Shown one piece after another: positions 1 to 9,108 of a DNA stretch of 21,705 bases. Under the pieces are notes generated by a model that worked only from the letters and a program-made list of their open reading frames with translations, was not told the DNA's origin and did not search any database. The stretch is from JAGLHV01 sp023132075 [NCBI: bacterium]. GTDB lineage: Bacteria > CBDUZB01 > JAGLHV01. Both the position numbers and the translations under genes were made by a program. The DNA is taken from assembly GCA_023132075.1 (NCBI GenBank), contig JAGLYT010000003.1, positions 1 through 21,705 of the forward strand. Reading direction: 5' to 3'. Positions within the stretch are counted from its first letter, which is position 1. Every line of letters begins with the position of its first letter.

Positions 1-1390
1 TATCCATTTTATCAGCAATACTTACTATTAGGGTTTCTATTGTTTGAGGCAAACTATCTTCCATCGATTGAGGCAAGTAATGTTCCTTTATTCCTTCCGA
101 CACAATATCCTCTTCGCCTGAATGAGCAGCGTATATTTTCCCCATTACTCCTTCCAATTCGGGAAATTCCTTGACCATTTCAGTAACCAAGTCCGCTTTA
201 GATAAAAAGGCAATACGTTTTACAATGGGCAAACGAAAATCTAATCCATCCATTTTCCGGGAAATAAATTCTGAAACTTCTATAACTCTTTTAACCTTCT
301 CATACAAACTACCCAGTTCTTTATGATAAACAACTTTTTTAAGTTTTTCTACTTTTTCTTCCAGAGATGAACCAGTGTCCTGTTTAAAATAAAATTCTGC
401 ATCCTGAAAACGAGCAACTAATACCTTCTCCAACCCTTCCCTCAATACCTCTAAATATTCCGAAGTTCCATTGCGCAAAGCAACAAAATAAGGAAGCAGT
501 TTCCCTTCCCGATTAATTACGGAAAAATACTTCTGATGATGACGCATACAGGTAATCAGAACCTCCCTGGGTAAATTTAAATATTTCTCCGAAAATTCTC
601 CCAACACAGCCGTTGGATATTCCAGAAGAAAATTTATTTCTTCTATAAGTGTATCATCTTTTAATACCCTGCCTCCGGTTTTTCCGGTAACCTGAGTAAT
701 TGCCTGATTAATTATTTTTCTTCTTTCTTCCATATCAACAATAACATAATTATTCCGCAAAATTTCTTTATACTTTTCTGCAAGAGAGACAATTACTTTC
801 TGCCGGGATAAAGCATAAAGCCCATAAGTATAATTACCTGATTTTATATCCTGAAAAGTAAATTTAACTACTTTGTTTCCATAAAGGCATAATAATAATC
901 TAATCGGGCGGGCAAAATGGAAATTACTCCCGGTTACCCAACGCATCGTTTTAGGAAAATTTAAAGAAGTAATAATCCAGGGAACAATCTCCGCTAAGGC
1001 TTTTTTTGTATCCTCCTGTGGCTGCTTCTTTTTTATATAAACATATTCGCCTTTTTTTGTGTTTTTAACCAACAACTCCTCAATCCTCACTCCCTGCTTT
1101 TTGGCAAACCCGATAGCAATACCTGTTGGTACATTATTTTCATCAAAAGCTCTATCCTTGGAAGGACCATTTATTTCTAAAAACCTCTCTTTCCCTTTAC
1201 AACTTACTTTCTCTCCCCTAAGCACCAACCTTCTGGGTGTCCCACAAACAACAAAATTAGAATATTCAATACCTTTTTCTTTGAGCTTTTCTTCCATAAG
1301 TCTTTTTATTTCCGATAATGCCGGTTCTATGTACGTTGCCGGAAACTCTTCTGTTCCTATTTCCAATAAAAAATCCTTACTCTTCTCCAT
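1..1390 (-). CDS. glyS: Glycyl-tRNA synthetase beta subunit (N-terminal two thirds)
   Basis: Beta chain of the heterotetrameric (alpha2beta2) bacterial glycyl-tRNA synthetase, which charges tRNA-Gly in the cytoplasm together with GlyQ. Read on the minus strand from ATG at 1390, the frame is open to the window edge and gives 463 residues; the family is usually near 690, so the C-terminal third is missing because the window ends, not because the gene is broken. Family signatures are visible: [11 protein letters not shown] near residue 8, GTPRRL near 50, [15 protein letters not shown] near 160, MRHHQKYF near 270 and [14 protein letters not shown] near 420. An AAAGGA ribosome site lies about 7 nt upstream of the ATG. 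The gene overlaps the end of glyQ by 14 bp, the usual translationally coupled arrangement. Confidence 0.96.
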   Translation of the reverse strand, partial: MEKSKDFLLEIGTEEFPATYIEPALSEIKRLMEEKLKEKGIEYSNFVVCGTPRRLVLRGEKVSCKGKERFLEINGPSKDRAFDENNVPTGIAIGFAKKQGVRIEELLVKNTKKGEYVYIKKKQPQEDTKKALAEIVPWIITSLNFPKTMRWVTGSNFHFARPIRLLLCLYGNKVVKFTFQDIKSGNYTYGLYALSRQKVIVSLAEKYKEILRNNYVIVDMEERRKIINQAITQVTGKTGGRVLKDDTLIEEINFLLEYPTAVLGEFSEKYLNLPREVLITCMRHHQKYFSVINREGKLLPYFVALRNGTSEYLEVLREGLEKVLVARFQDAEFYFKQDTGSSLEEKVEKLKKVVYHKELGSLYEKVKRVIEVSEFISRKMDGLDFRLPIVKRIAFLSKADLVTEMVKEFPELEGVMGKIYAAHSGEEDIVSEGIKEHYLPQSMEDSLPQTIETLIVSIADKMD

Positions 1391-2246
1391 CTTTTTTCCT
1401 TTCAGACTTTGTAGTTTTAAGATATAATTGAGCTGATTGCCGAGCCAAATTTCTTATTCTGCCAATAAAGCCGATTCTTTCAGTTACACTCATCGCTCCC
1501 CGGGCATCCAACAAGTTAAATGTATGCGAACATTTCATAACAAAATCATACGCCGGTAAAACCAGTCCTTTCTCCAACAATCTCTTGCTTTCCTTTTCAT
1601 ACATTTGAAAAAGAGTAAATAACATTTCTAAATCCGCTTCCTGAAAATTATATCTGGAAAATTGAATTTCATTCAATAATTGGATGTCTCCATATTTAAC
1701 TTTATCCGACCATAATAATTCAAACACATTATTTTCTCTCTGTAAATACATAGCTATCCGCTCCAACCCATAAGTGATTTCGCAACTTATAGGATTCAGG
1801 TCTATACCTCCTATTTGTTGAAAATAGGTAAATTGAGTAATTTCCATCCCATCCAACTGTACCTCCCAACCTAAACCCCAGGCCCCCAGAGTAGGTGATT
1901 CCCAATTATCTTCAACAAACCGAATATCATGCTGCTGAGAATCCAAACCCAGTTTCTTTAAACTTCTCAAATAAAGCTCCTGAATATTTGCAGGAGGCGG
2001 TTTTATAACAACTTGATATTGATAATATTGTTGCAGCCTATTAGGATTTTCCCCATATCTTCCATCTGTAGGACGGCGGGAAGGTTCTACATAACATACC
2101 GCCCAGGGTTCAGGACCCAAACATTTAAGAAAAGTGGCTGGATTAAAAGTTCCGGCACCTTTTTCTATATCGTAGGGCTGAAAAACTACACACTCTTCTT
2201 TTGCCCAAAATTTTTCCAATGTAAAAATAATTTCCTGAAAAGTCAT
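1377..2246 (-). CDS. glyQ: Glycyl-tRNA synthetase alpha subunit
   Basis: Catalytic alpha chain of the alpha2beta2 glycyl-tRNA synthetase; it activates glycine with ATP and, with GlyS, transfers it to tRNA-Gly. The 289-residue protein has the full family length and very conserved blocks: [15 protein letters not shown] near residue 22, [19 protein letters not shown] near 54, YQVVIKPPP near 77, [19 protein letters not shown] near 128 and the ITYGLERIA class II motif near 158. ATG at 2246 is preceded by GGAG about 5 nt upstream. It is followed directly by glyS with a 14-bp overlap. The 117-bp gap to recO upstream holds no gene. Confidence 0.98.
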   Translation of the reverse strand: MTFQEIIFTLEKFWAKEECVVFQPYDIEKGAGTFNPATFLKCLGPEPWAVCYVEPSRRPTDGRYGENPNRLQQYYQYQVVIKPPPANIQELYLRSLKKLGLDSQQHDIRFVEDNWESPTLGAWGLGWEVQLDGMEITQFTYFQQIGGIDLNPISCEITYGLERIAMYLQRENNVFELLWSDKVKYGDIQLLNEIQFSRYNFQEADLEMLFTLFQMYEKESKRLLEKGLVLPAYDFVMKCSHTFNLLDARGAMSVTERIGFIGRIRNLARQSAQLYLKTTKSERKKDGEE

Positions 2247-2363
2247 TTTAACTCCATTCTCCTTATTTTTTATTCTATCATTACCTTCTGTTTTCTATGA
2301 AATAAATTCTGTTCATAATTTTAAGTTTCTGCTTCGCCTTACAAATATAAATTATTGTTTCCA

Positions 2364-3158
2364 TCATCCCCAGACTCCCCGGGAACACATCTTATACCTG
2401 TCAACCTTTCCAATAAACTGCTGAGTTTTCAATTCCCCGGACAGATGATAAGCCAAAAAATATTGTAAACTATGCCCTACTTCTTCACGCATTTTATTTG
2501 AAAATTTTAAACAATCTATTTTTTCTAAATTTATTTCTAACAATTTTTTAAACACCTTTATTGCTCCCGGGGAAATATCTTTTTTATAACTACAAATATC
2601 TCTGCATTTATAACAAAGAATCCCTCCTTCTTTAGGACTAAACCCTATTTTCCAGTCATCCCCTTTTTTAAAAGGTCGAACTTCTTTACCACAAAGAGCA
2701 CAAACATCCAAACACATTTGGTACCCTATCAATTTCAAAAATCTTACTTTAAAACACCATAAAACAACTTCCGCATTTTTATATTCCATTAAAAAAAGGA
2801 AAGATTTTAATAAATTAAAAAGTTCGATATTTTTTTCCTCTACCCCTGTCAGTTTGTCTACCAACTCCAACAAATAATCTCCATAAACTATTCGCGAAAA
2901 ATCCTCTTTTACTTTGTACAAAGATTGATTAATTTTGGCCTGAGTAATAGTAAATAATTTGTTTTGTGATTTACGGTAAAGAGTTAAATCAATATGATTA
3001 AAAGGTTCCAGCGCAGCAGCTAATTTACTTTTTGCCTTCCTTATCCCTTTTACTACTGCCTGAATCTTGCCTAAATCACCGGTATATAAAGTAATAATCT
3101 TATCTGTTTCTTTCAAATCATAAGACTTTAAAATAAAAGCCTCCGTTGTTATATCCAC
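2364..3158 (-). CDS. recO: DNA repair protein RecO
   Basis: Recombination mediator that helps load RecA onto SSB-coated single-stranded DNA in the RecFOR pathway and anneals complementary strands. The 264-residue length is normal. The N-terminal OB-fold region (about 1-80) begins with the typical TTEAFILKSYDLKETDKI and GDLGKIQAVVKGIRK. A zinc-finger-like group of cysteines, CALC at 153-156 and CYKC at 182-185, matches RecO proteins of Gram-positive type. Translation starts at GTG 3158 with AGAGGG about 7 nt upstream; no ATG gives a better fit. It lies between the CNNM/CBS genes and glyQ, its usual position just before glyQS in Firmicute-type clusters, but the era gene normally upstream is absent. 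Confidence 0.93.
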   Translation of the reverse strand: MDITTEAFILKSYDLKETDKIITLYTGDLGKIQAVVKGIRKAKSKLAAALEPFNHIDLTLYRKSQNKLFTITQAKINQSLYKVKEDFSRIVYGDYLLELVDKLTGVEEKNIELFNLLKSFLFLMEYKNAEVVLWCFKVRFLKLIGYQMCLDVCALCGKEVRPFKKGDDWKIGFSPKEGGILCYKCRDICSYKKDISPGAIKVFKKLLEINLEKIDCLKFSNKMREEVGHSLQYFLAYHLSGELKTQQFIGKVDRYKMCSRGVWG

Positions 3159-3236
3159 CCAAATACCCTCTTCATAAAAGCATTCATATTGATTTACTAT
3201 TTGTTATTTACCTGCCTGTTTACTTTCCAGAAAAAT

Positions 3237-4247
3237 TTAATCATATTCGTCTAAAATCTCCCCCATTATTTCTTCAATTAAATCTTCGATAGTTACTAAT
3301 CCCAAAGGCTTTCTGTTTTTATCCACTACTATTGCTATATGCATATACCCTTTTCTAAATTCTTTTAATAATTCACCTATTTTTTGTTCTTCTTCTATAA
3401 AATAAACCGGACGCATAATATCAGAAAGGACAAAAAGGGATTCGTTTTTAGTAGTATACAATAAGTCCCTGGTATAAAGAATACCGATGATATTGTCAAT
3501 ATTATCTCTAAAAATCGGAACTCTCGAGTATTTCATATTAACTACCAAATCAATTATTTCCCTGGAAGACTTACTAATATCTATTGCTTCAATATCAGAT
3601 AAAGGTATCATCACTTCGCCCACTACCGTATCAGTAAATTCCAATGTTCCATTTATCATTTCCTTCTCTTCTTTTTCCAGGAGACCGTCTTTTTGGCTTA
3701 TATCTATTAGCTGACGAATTTCTTTCTCCGTCAGCAAATTACCTTGCTTTATCATCCGCCCACCAAAAAGACCAACAAATAAATCCGTAAATTTAACCAA
3801 AAACGCTATTAACGGATTTAAGATTTTATCAATCAGAAGAATTGGCCTAATAACCAGAAGAGATACTTTCTCTACGTTACAACGGGTAAAAACTTTCGGC
3901 ATTATTTCTCCGAAAAGCAAAACAAAAAAAGTGGTTATAGCAGTAGCAATCGGAAGTACTAACCGCTTTTCCCATTGCATAATATATGAAAGATTTAAAG
4001 CAAAATTAGCTGACCAGGCCGAAACAGCAATTACCATCAAATTTCCGCCCACCAGCATAGTAGTTAACAACTGATTTGGTTTTTCTAACCATTGATTCAA
4101 AGAATATGCTTTTTCCCCTTTTTCTTCTATCATTTTTTTTACTGCCCATTTATTTAAAGAAGTGAGCCCTATTTCTCCTCCTGCAAAAAAAACAACACCA
4201 AAAAATAAAAACATTAAGATAACTATCGCTATAATTCCAAACATCAC
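3237..4247 (-). CDS. CNNM (DUF21) membrane protein with CBS pair, second copy
   Basis: Integral membrane protein of the CNNM/CorC/HlyC superfamily, whose members are linked to magnesium or other divalent cation transport and homeostasis. Residues about 1-165 form the DUF21 region with several hydrophobic segments and the family motif LLFGEIMPK near 110-118. Two CBS repeats follow (about 200-330), with VGEVMIPLSDIEAI and IMRPVYFI, ending in LVTIEDLIEEIMGEILDEYD. At 336 residues it stops after the CBS pair and lacks the C-terminal CorC_HlyC domain found in members of about 430 residues. The GTG start at 4247 overlaps the stop of the paralogue upstream by 4 bp (GTGA), with GGAGG 9 nt before it; an ATG 3 nt further on is an alternative start. 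A heteromeric partnership with the neighbouring paralogue is inferred. Confidence 0.9.
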   Translation of the reverse strand: MMFGIIAIVILMFLFFGVVFFAGGEIGLTSLNKWAVKKMIEEKGEKAYSLNQWLEKPNQLLTTMLVGGNLMVIAVSAWSANFALNLSYIMQWEKRLVLPIATAITTFFVLLFGEIMPKVFTRCNVEKVSLLVIRPILLIDKILNPLIAFLVKFTDLFVGLFGGRMIKQGNLLTEKEIRQLIDISQKDGLLEKEEKEMINGTLEFTDTVVGEVMIPLSDIEAIDISKSSREIIDLVVNMKYSRVPIFRDNIDNIIGILYTRDLLYTTKNESLFVLSDIMRPVYFIEEEQKIGELLKEFRKGYMHIAIVVDKNRKPLGLVTIEDLIEEIMGEILDEYD

Positions 4248-5281
4248 AATCGGAGTCCTCCATATTGCCTTTCTCTAATCCTGGCCAAATCATATTCATC
4301 CAGAATTTCTCCCACAATTTCTTCTACAATATCTTCCATACTTACCAACCCTTTTAAAATTCCTTTTTCTTTTACCACCGCAACATGTGTCTTTTTACTG
4401 TTAAACTCCTTGAATAAGTCATCTATTTTTACATCCGGAGCAACAAAAAACGGAGAATGCAAAAAATTAGATATGGAAAAAAATTCTGATTTTCCTATAA
4501 CCGATAATAAATCTTTAACGTAAAGAACCCCTTTTATGTCGTCTAAATTATTCCCATATACCGGAATACGGGATCTTCCTATTTCCATTATCTGATAAAA
4601 AAAATTCTCCTTATCCTTAATTTGAGACAAAGAAATCGCATCTATTTTATCCCGGCAAGTCATTATCTTTTCTACTGGAATATCTCTCAAACTTAATACC
4701 CGATAAATTATTTTCTCTTCTTCTTCTTCTAACGCTCCTTCTTTTCTACCTGTACGCAGAAAAAAATATAATTCTTTTTTAGTTACCTTTTTTTTCTCCG
4801 GCCGTTCTTTCTTGGGCTTAATAAAAAAATGAGTAATCCATAAAAGCAATTTACTTGCCGGAAACAAAATTTTATCCACTATTAAAAAGGGCTTAATCAA
4901 TAAAGAAAAAAATTTAACTGTTTGCACCCTGGCTAATGTCTTGGGAATAATTTCTCCAAAGATAAGGATAATGACCGTTACCAAAACAACCGTTATGCTT
5001 ATTACTAATTCCTTTTTAACAGACCATCCATAAGCAAAATCAACTGCCATATTTATAGCCAGAGTGGTAAACACTATATTAACTAAGGTATTTCCCACTA
5101 AAATATCCGTCAACCACCAGGAAGGTTTTTGTAATAGTTTGTCAATGATCAAAAAAGATTTTTTCTCTTTTAATTCTCTTATTTTAAATTTATCTAAAGA
5201 AACAAAAACCGTCTCCATTAGCGAAAAAAAGAATGAAAAACTCAATAACACTGCCAGACTCAACCCTTTCAATAAAAACAA
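4244..5281 (-). CDS. CNNM (DUF21) membrane protein with CBS pair, first copy
   Basis: Paralogue of the gene just downstream, with the same layout: a hydrophobic DUF21 part (about 1-150, including ILIFGEIIPKTLARV near 105-119), a lysine-rich linker (about 152-170), and two CBS repeats (about 195-330) ending in GLVSMEDIVEEIVGEILDEYD plus a short tail. Likely role is divalent cation transport or its regulation at the inner membrane. It is 345 residues long and also lacks a CorC_HlyC C-terminal domain. Translation starts at TTG 5281, supported by a perfect GGAGG 6 nt upstream (plus-strand 5288-5292); the nearby ATG is in another frame. The 4-bp overlap with the second copy implies coupled translation. 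Confidence 0.9.
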   Translation of the reverse strand: MFLLKGLSLAVLLSFSFFFSLMETVFVSLDKFKIRELKEKKSFLIIDKLLQKPSWWLTDILVGNTLVNIVFTTLAINMAVDFAYGWSVKKELVISITVVLVTVIILIFGEIIPKTLARVQTVKFFSLLIKPFLIVDKILFPASKLLLWITHFFIKPKKERPEKKKVTKKELYFFLRTGRKEGALEEEEEKIIYRVLSLRDIPVEKIMTCRDKIDAISLSQIKDKENFFYQIMEIGRSRIPVYGNNLDDIKGVLYVKDLLSVIGKSEFFSISNFLHSPFFVAPDVKIDDLFKEFNSKKTHVAVVKEKGILKGLVSMEDIVEEIVGEILDEYDLARIRERQYGGLRL

Positions 5282-5287
5282 TCATTA

Positions 5288-5292
5288 CCTCC
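5288..5292 (-). promoter_or_regulatory. Ribosome binding site deciding a TTG start
   Basis: GGAGG on the minus strand, 6 nt before TTG at 5281. It is a near-ideal Shine-Dalgarno match and fixes the non-ATG start of the first CNNM/CBS gene; the ATG between the two lies in another frame. Confidence 0.7.
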
Positions 5293-5347
5293 ATTATTTT
5301 TTGCTATAGTTATTAATCCCTGTCCAACAATACAATATAAGTAAGGA

Positions 5348-6073
5348 CTAAGTAAATATTTGAAAAATCAGTGTAGTAACCAACACTCCCAAAAAAGCTC
5401 CTGTCAAACCCTCCCACCAATTGTGAATTCCCAAAGCAATCCTGCTGTGAACAATTAAACACGCCAAAATAAAAACAGGAACACAAACAACAAGCACATT
5501 TCCCGGATGAACATATATAGTAGTCGTCCAAATAGCGAAGGCAATAGCACTGTGACCGCTGGGCATCCCTCCACGCAAGGGACTACCCTTTTTAAACATG
5601 GTCTTTCCCATAAGGACTAAAATTATCACTATTAATAGACAAATAAGCGTAATATATTCCGGCGAACGCTGCACTTTAAACAACACCACTTCCAATTCGG
5701 ATTCTACATATAATTTGACGAATTTCATAAAAATTAAATATCCGACAATAAAAGCATTTATCGCCGCAAACATAACAGCACCGGCAGCAATATCCTTAGC
5801 CATCCGGGCCAAAGGATGATATGTTTCCGTAATCAAATTTATAACCACTTCTATTGCACTATTAATCATTTCTACAATCAAAACAAGCATTATCGTAAAA
5901 ACAAGAATCAATACTTCAATCTTAGTTAAATTTAAAAATAAAATAGCGATTAAAACTACAAATGCCAGCAAAAAGTGTATCCGCATATTACGCTGCGTCT
6001 TTACTACATAAACTATCCCCTTTATCGCATTATTAAAACTCGACCACAATGTTTTATTTTTAATAATTTCCAT
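5348..6073 (-). CDS. Diacylglycerol/undecaprenol kinase fused to a PAP2 phosphatase
   Basis: Single membrane protein joining two lipid enzymes. Residues about 8-115 are a DgkA-type kinase (diacylglycerol or, as in Gram-positives, undecaprenol kinase): N15-AIKG, the signature VEMINSAIE at 67-75 and KDIAAGAV at 93-100. Residues about 140-240 are a PAP2 phosphatase with KKGSPLRGGMPSGH (PSGH at 171-174) and the third motif SR at 210-211 with H217. The last motif normally reads SR-x5-H-x3-D; here the final acid is Glu221. Likely role is recycling of diacylglycerol or undecaprenyl phosphate for envelope synthesis. It lies 33 nt downstream of ybeY, matching the ybeY-dgkA order of Firmicutes. ATG 6073 is preceded by AAAGGA at a rather long spacing. 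Substrate of either domain is not decided by sequence. Confidence 0.9.
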   Translation of the reverse strand: MEIIKNKTLWSSFNNAIKGIVYVVKTQRNMRIHFLLAFVVLIAILFLNLTKIEVLILVFTIMLVLIVEMINSAIEVVINLITETYHPLARMAKDIAAGAVMFAAINAFIVGYLIFMKFVKLYVESELEVVLFKVQRSPEYITLICLLIVIILVLMGKTMFKKGSPLRGGMPSGHSAIAFAIWTTTIYVHPGNVLVVCVPVFILACLIVHSRIALGIHNWWEGLTGAFLGVLVTTLIFQIFT

Positions 6074-6106
6074 TAAAAAAAGATTTCCTTTATATTTTTA
6101 AAATTT

Positions 6107-6550
6107 TTAATAATTTAATTTTAAACAGGACTGTAAAATATTATCTTCTTTTTTTCTCATAATAAAATTTTCTTTTTCCTCCATATGATCATAACCTAAT
6201 AAATGAAGAACCCCATGAATTACTAACAAAGTCAATTCTTTCTTTAACAAGTGTCCTTGTTCTTTTGCTTGTTTCTTAGCCTGTTCTACAGAAACGAAAA
6301 CATCCCCGAACATATCATTTCCCCCAATCAAAAAACAAATTACATCCGTAGGACGATTTTTATTTAAATATTTTTTGTTTAAATGTTTTATATATCTATT
6401 GTCCACAAAAACGATATTCATTTCTGCATTTTTTTCAATTTTATTATTCACAAGGTAATTACTGGCTTTTAAGGTTTTTCTTACCACCTTTTGCACATAA
6501 TCGTTATTGATTTTTACTGTTCTTTGAAGATTATGAATTAAAATTTTCAC
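6107..6550 (-). CDS. ybeY: Endoribonuclease / rRNA maturation factor YbeY
   Basis: Zinc-dependent endoribonuclease needed for 16S rRNA 3' end maturation and ribosome quality control. The metal motif H-x3-H-x5-H is complete in HGVLHLLGYDH near residues 117-127, and NRPTDVICFLI near 75 is the family's substrate-groove segment. I choose GTG 6550 (147 aa, beginning MKILIHNLQ) because AGGA sits 5 nt upstream and the N-terminus then lines up with known YbeY proteins; an in-frame ATG at 6577 would add nine mostly basic residues without a good ribosome site. The start lies inside the end of the HD phosphodiesterase gene (20-bp overlap). The phoH - HD - ybeY neighbourhood is the classic one. Confidence 0.93.
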   Translation of the reverse strand: MKILIHNLQRTVKINNDYVQKVVRKTLKASNYLVNNKIEKNAEMNIVFVDNRYIKHLNKKYLNKNRPTDVICFLIGGNDMFGDVFVSVEQAKKQAKEQGHLLKKELTLLVIHGVLHLLGYDHMEEKENFIMRKKEDNILQSCLKLNY

Positions 6551-8045
6551 TTTTTTCCTGCTCTTTTTCTTCTCCATATCCGGGATATTCTATTCTTGAA
6601 TGATAAACGCTAACCAAAGAATGAACAAAACTTTCCGCAATACGATGTAGATTAGATAAAGTAATATTACAATCATTTAACTGCTCATCAATAAATTTAT
6701 TGTTAATAATTTTATTCACTATTTCTTCTATTCTACGATGAGAGGGCTCTTCCAATGAACGGGAAGCGGCTTCTACTGCATCCGCTAACATTATCAAGGC
6801 TGCTTCTCTGGTTTTAGGTTTTGGGCCGGGATAACGATATGTCCCCTCTTCAATCTCTTCCGATTCATATTCTTCCAAAGCCCTCTGATAAAAAAAGTGA
6901 ATTAAAGACGTCCCATGATGCTGTTGAATAATATCTATTATTCCCTTATCTATCCGGTGTTCTTTAGCCAAAGCTACTCCGTCTTTTACATGAGAAACTA
7001 AAATAAGGCTGCTCATCGAAGGAACTAAGGTATCGTGTTTGCTTTTAAAAGTAGGAATATTTTCAATAAAATATTCGGGTTTAGTAAGCTTTCCGATATC
7101 ATGATAATAAGCCCCCACTCTGGCCAATAAAGGATTCGCTCCTATTATCTCTGCAGCAGTTTCGACTAAATTACCTACCAAAAGACTATGATGATAGGTC
7201 CCGGGAGCTTCTAACATCAATCTTTTAAGTAACGGTTGGTTGAAATCGGCTAACTCCAAAAGTTTAATATCAGTAGTAATAGAAAAAGTGTTTTCCAGAT
7301 AAGGCAAAAGACCTATCGCTAAAACTACAGATAAAAATCCGTTTCCTATTCCCCATAGAAAATCTTTGCCTACTATAAAAGGAGAAGTGTTTTGCAAAAA
7401 CCCCAAAATTACTATCGCCAAAATATTAGCAATGTTTATAAATAAACCGGCTCGTGTAAAATCTTTTCTGTTGCGTACACCTAAAACGCTTCCGACCCCT
7501 GTCAAACCGCCGATAAAAGCTACAAAAAAATAATTAAAGTTAAAGTCATTTAACACACCCAAAATCATACTTAAAGCCAAAACAACTATTGCCGCCGGAC
7601 TAGTTCCCAGTAGAATGGTCACCAACATAGCCGCTGCCGGAATAGGAACAATATAGGGAGAAATGCCGGGAATAGTCATTTTTAGTTCTGTAACCATTAC
7701 CATAAATAACACAATTGTAATTGCTATTACACTCAACAGAGCTAATCGATTGTTATTGGAAATAGTTTCCGGAGAATACCGACGCAAATAAAATCTGTTA
7801 CCAAAAATTATTAGAGAGACAAAAATAAATATTCCTATTGCATTATTCCAATTCAAGCCAAGTTCAAGAAATAAAATCCAGTATAAAACAAAAAAGGTAA
7901 AAATGCCTATTGCCCAAATAGGCATGCGTATCTTATGATCTAAAAAAACGCCGTTTCTTCGTACAGAAGTTTTTGAGGGGGGTTTCTTTATCCCCCGTAA
8001 TAGGCGCAACAAAAATTTCCTTAATGGTAATCTCCATTCAAACAT
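6531..8045 (-). CDS. 7TM-HD family phosphodiesterase, PgpH-like, without outer sensor domain
   Basis: Membrane-bound HD-domain hydrolase of the PgpH/YqfF family, whose characterised members degrade cyclic di-AMP. A first membrane helix (about 43-62) is followed almost directly by the multi-helix 7TM region (about 68-250). The cytoplasmic HD domain carries H286, the HD pair H315-D316 within HDIGK, H352, the HH at 376-377 and D422, so metal binding looks intact. Full-length PgpH is about 700 residues and holds a large extracellular 7TMR-HDED domain between helix 1 and the others; here it is absent, giving 504 residues. The hydrophilic C-terminus overlaps ybeY. ATG 8045 has AAGGAG 7 nt upstream and overlaps the phoH end by 8 bp. 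Activity on c-di-AMP is inferred from family and context. Confidence 0.9.
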   Translation of the reverse strand: MFEWRLPLRKFLLRLLRGIKKPPSKTSVRRNGVFLDHKIRMPIWAIGIFTFFVLYWILFLELGLNWNNAIGIFIFVSLIIFGNRFYLRRYSPETISNNNRLALLSVIAITIVLFMVMVTELKMTIPGISPYIVPIPAAAMLVTILLGTSPAAIVVLALSMILGVLNDFNFNYFFVAFIGGLTGVGSVLGVRNRKDFTRAGLFINIANILAIVILGFLQNTSPFIVGKDFLWGIGNGFLSVVLAIGLLPYLENTFSITTDIKLLELADFNQPLLKRLMLEAPGTYHHSLLVGNLVETAAEIIGANPLLARVGAYYHDIGKLTKPEYFIENIPTFKSKHDTLVPSMSSLILVSHVKDGVALAKEHRIDKGIIDIIQQHHGTSLIHFFYQRALEEYESEEIEEGTYRYPGPKPKTREAALIMLADAVEAASRSLEEPSHRRIEEIVNKIINNKFIDEQLNDCNITLSNLHRIAESFVHSLVSVYHSRIEYPGYGEEKEQEKSENFNS

Positions 8046-9066
8046 TACCGTCTCCTTTTTTTAGAACTATTCTTTTTTTCCGTTGCATTCGCTCACTCGA
8101 AAACTTACGGGAATTATTCGCTTTTTCCCAAAAAGAATAAGCCTCAATAATTCTACTCACTAACTTATGCCTTATTACATCTTTACTGGTAAAACAAACA
8201 AATCCTATTTCCTCTATCTTTCCTAAAACGTACTGCATCTGAACTAATCCGGAAAAATCCTTTCTTTCCAAATCTATTTGTGTGATATCTCCGGTAATAA
8301 CCATGCGGGATTCAAATCCCAGTCTGGTTAAAAACATTTTCATCTGATCAGCAGTAGTATTTTGTGCTTCATCTAATATAATAAAAGCATCATTCAACGT
8401 CCTTCCCCGCATATAAGCTAAAGGAACCACCTCGATAATTTTGTCCTCTCTTAATCTCTGAAATTTTTCAGGGCCTAACATAAGATAAAAAGCATCATAA
8501 AGAGGACTCAAATAAGGATTTACTTTTTCATATAAATCTCCCGGCAAGTAACCTATTTTTTCCCCTGCTTCTACTAACGGTCTGGTTAAAACAATACGGG
8601 AAACTTCCTTTGCCTTTAAAGCAGCTACAGCAGAAGCTACTGCAAGATAAGTTTTTCCCGTACCAGCCGGACCAATAGCAACGACTATATCATATTTCTT
8701 GATTGCCTGAATATATTTTCTTTGTTGCAGGGTTTTTGATTTTATATTTTCTCCTTTTACCGTTGTATAAATTACTTCGGAGAAAACCGGAGATACTTTA
8801 TCTTTCACCCCGAGCCCAATCCGGTCAATTATATATTTAATTTCCTGTTCTTTAAGAATATGTCCCGAACGATAAACATCTAAAATCTCTTCTATAACTT
8901 TTTCCGTTTTTTGTATATTTTTTTCTTTTCCCTTTATTGTAAGTTTATCCCCTCTGGCAATAATAGTAACCTTAAATGCATTTTCCATTAAATGCAAATT
9001 CTCATCAAATTGCCCGCAAAGATTTAAACTTTCTTCATTATTATTTAAAAAAATTTCTTTATTCAT
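8038..9066 (-). CDS. phoH: PhoH-like ATPase (YbeZ type)
   Basis: Cytoplasmic P-loop ATPase of the PhoH family, related to superfamily 1 helicases and functionally linked to YbeY in RNA metabolism. Residues about 15-65 resemble the N-terminal KH-like segment; Walker A is GPAGTGKT at 132-139 and Walker B with DEAQ is at 228-235. TRPLVEAGEKIGYLPGDLYEK (near 161) and the sensor segment VITGDITQIDL (near 256) are typical. The length of 342 is normal. No clear Shine-Dalgarno precedes ATG 9066, which is unusual in this window, but no other start is plausible. It lies 42 nt downstream of aspS and overlaps the HD gene. Confidence 0.95.
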   Translation of the reverse strand: MNKEIFLNNNEESLNLCGQFDENLHLMENAFKVTIIARGDKLTIKGKEKNIQKTEKVIEEILDVYRSGHILKEQEIKYIIDRIGLGVKDKVSPVFSEVIYTTVKGENIKSKTLQQRKYIQAIKKYDIVVAIGPAGTGKTYLAVASAVAALKAKEVSRIVLTRPLVEAGEKIGYLPGDLYEKVNPYLSPLYDAFYLMLGPEKFQRLREDKIIEVVPLAYMRGRTLNDAFIILDEAQNTTADQMKMFLTRLGFESRMVITGDITQIDLERKDFSGLVQMQYVLGKIEEIGFVCFTSKDVIRHKLVSRIIEAYSFWEKANNSRKFSSERMQRKKRIVLKKGDGNV

Positions 9067-9108
9067 TTTTATTTAAAAAGTCAAAAATATTAATCTAAAT
9101 AAGATACC

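Noticed and set aside
1059-1427. Plus-strand open frame of 122 codons
   Set aside because: It lies antisense to glyS and the end of glyQ, both with strong family matches, and has no domain of its own.
5313-5531. Minus-strand frame of 72 codons rich in cysteine
   Set aside because: It overlaps the PAP2 domain of the DGK-PAP2 gene in another frame; its Cys richness is a frame artefact.
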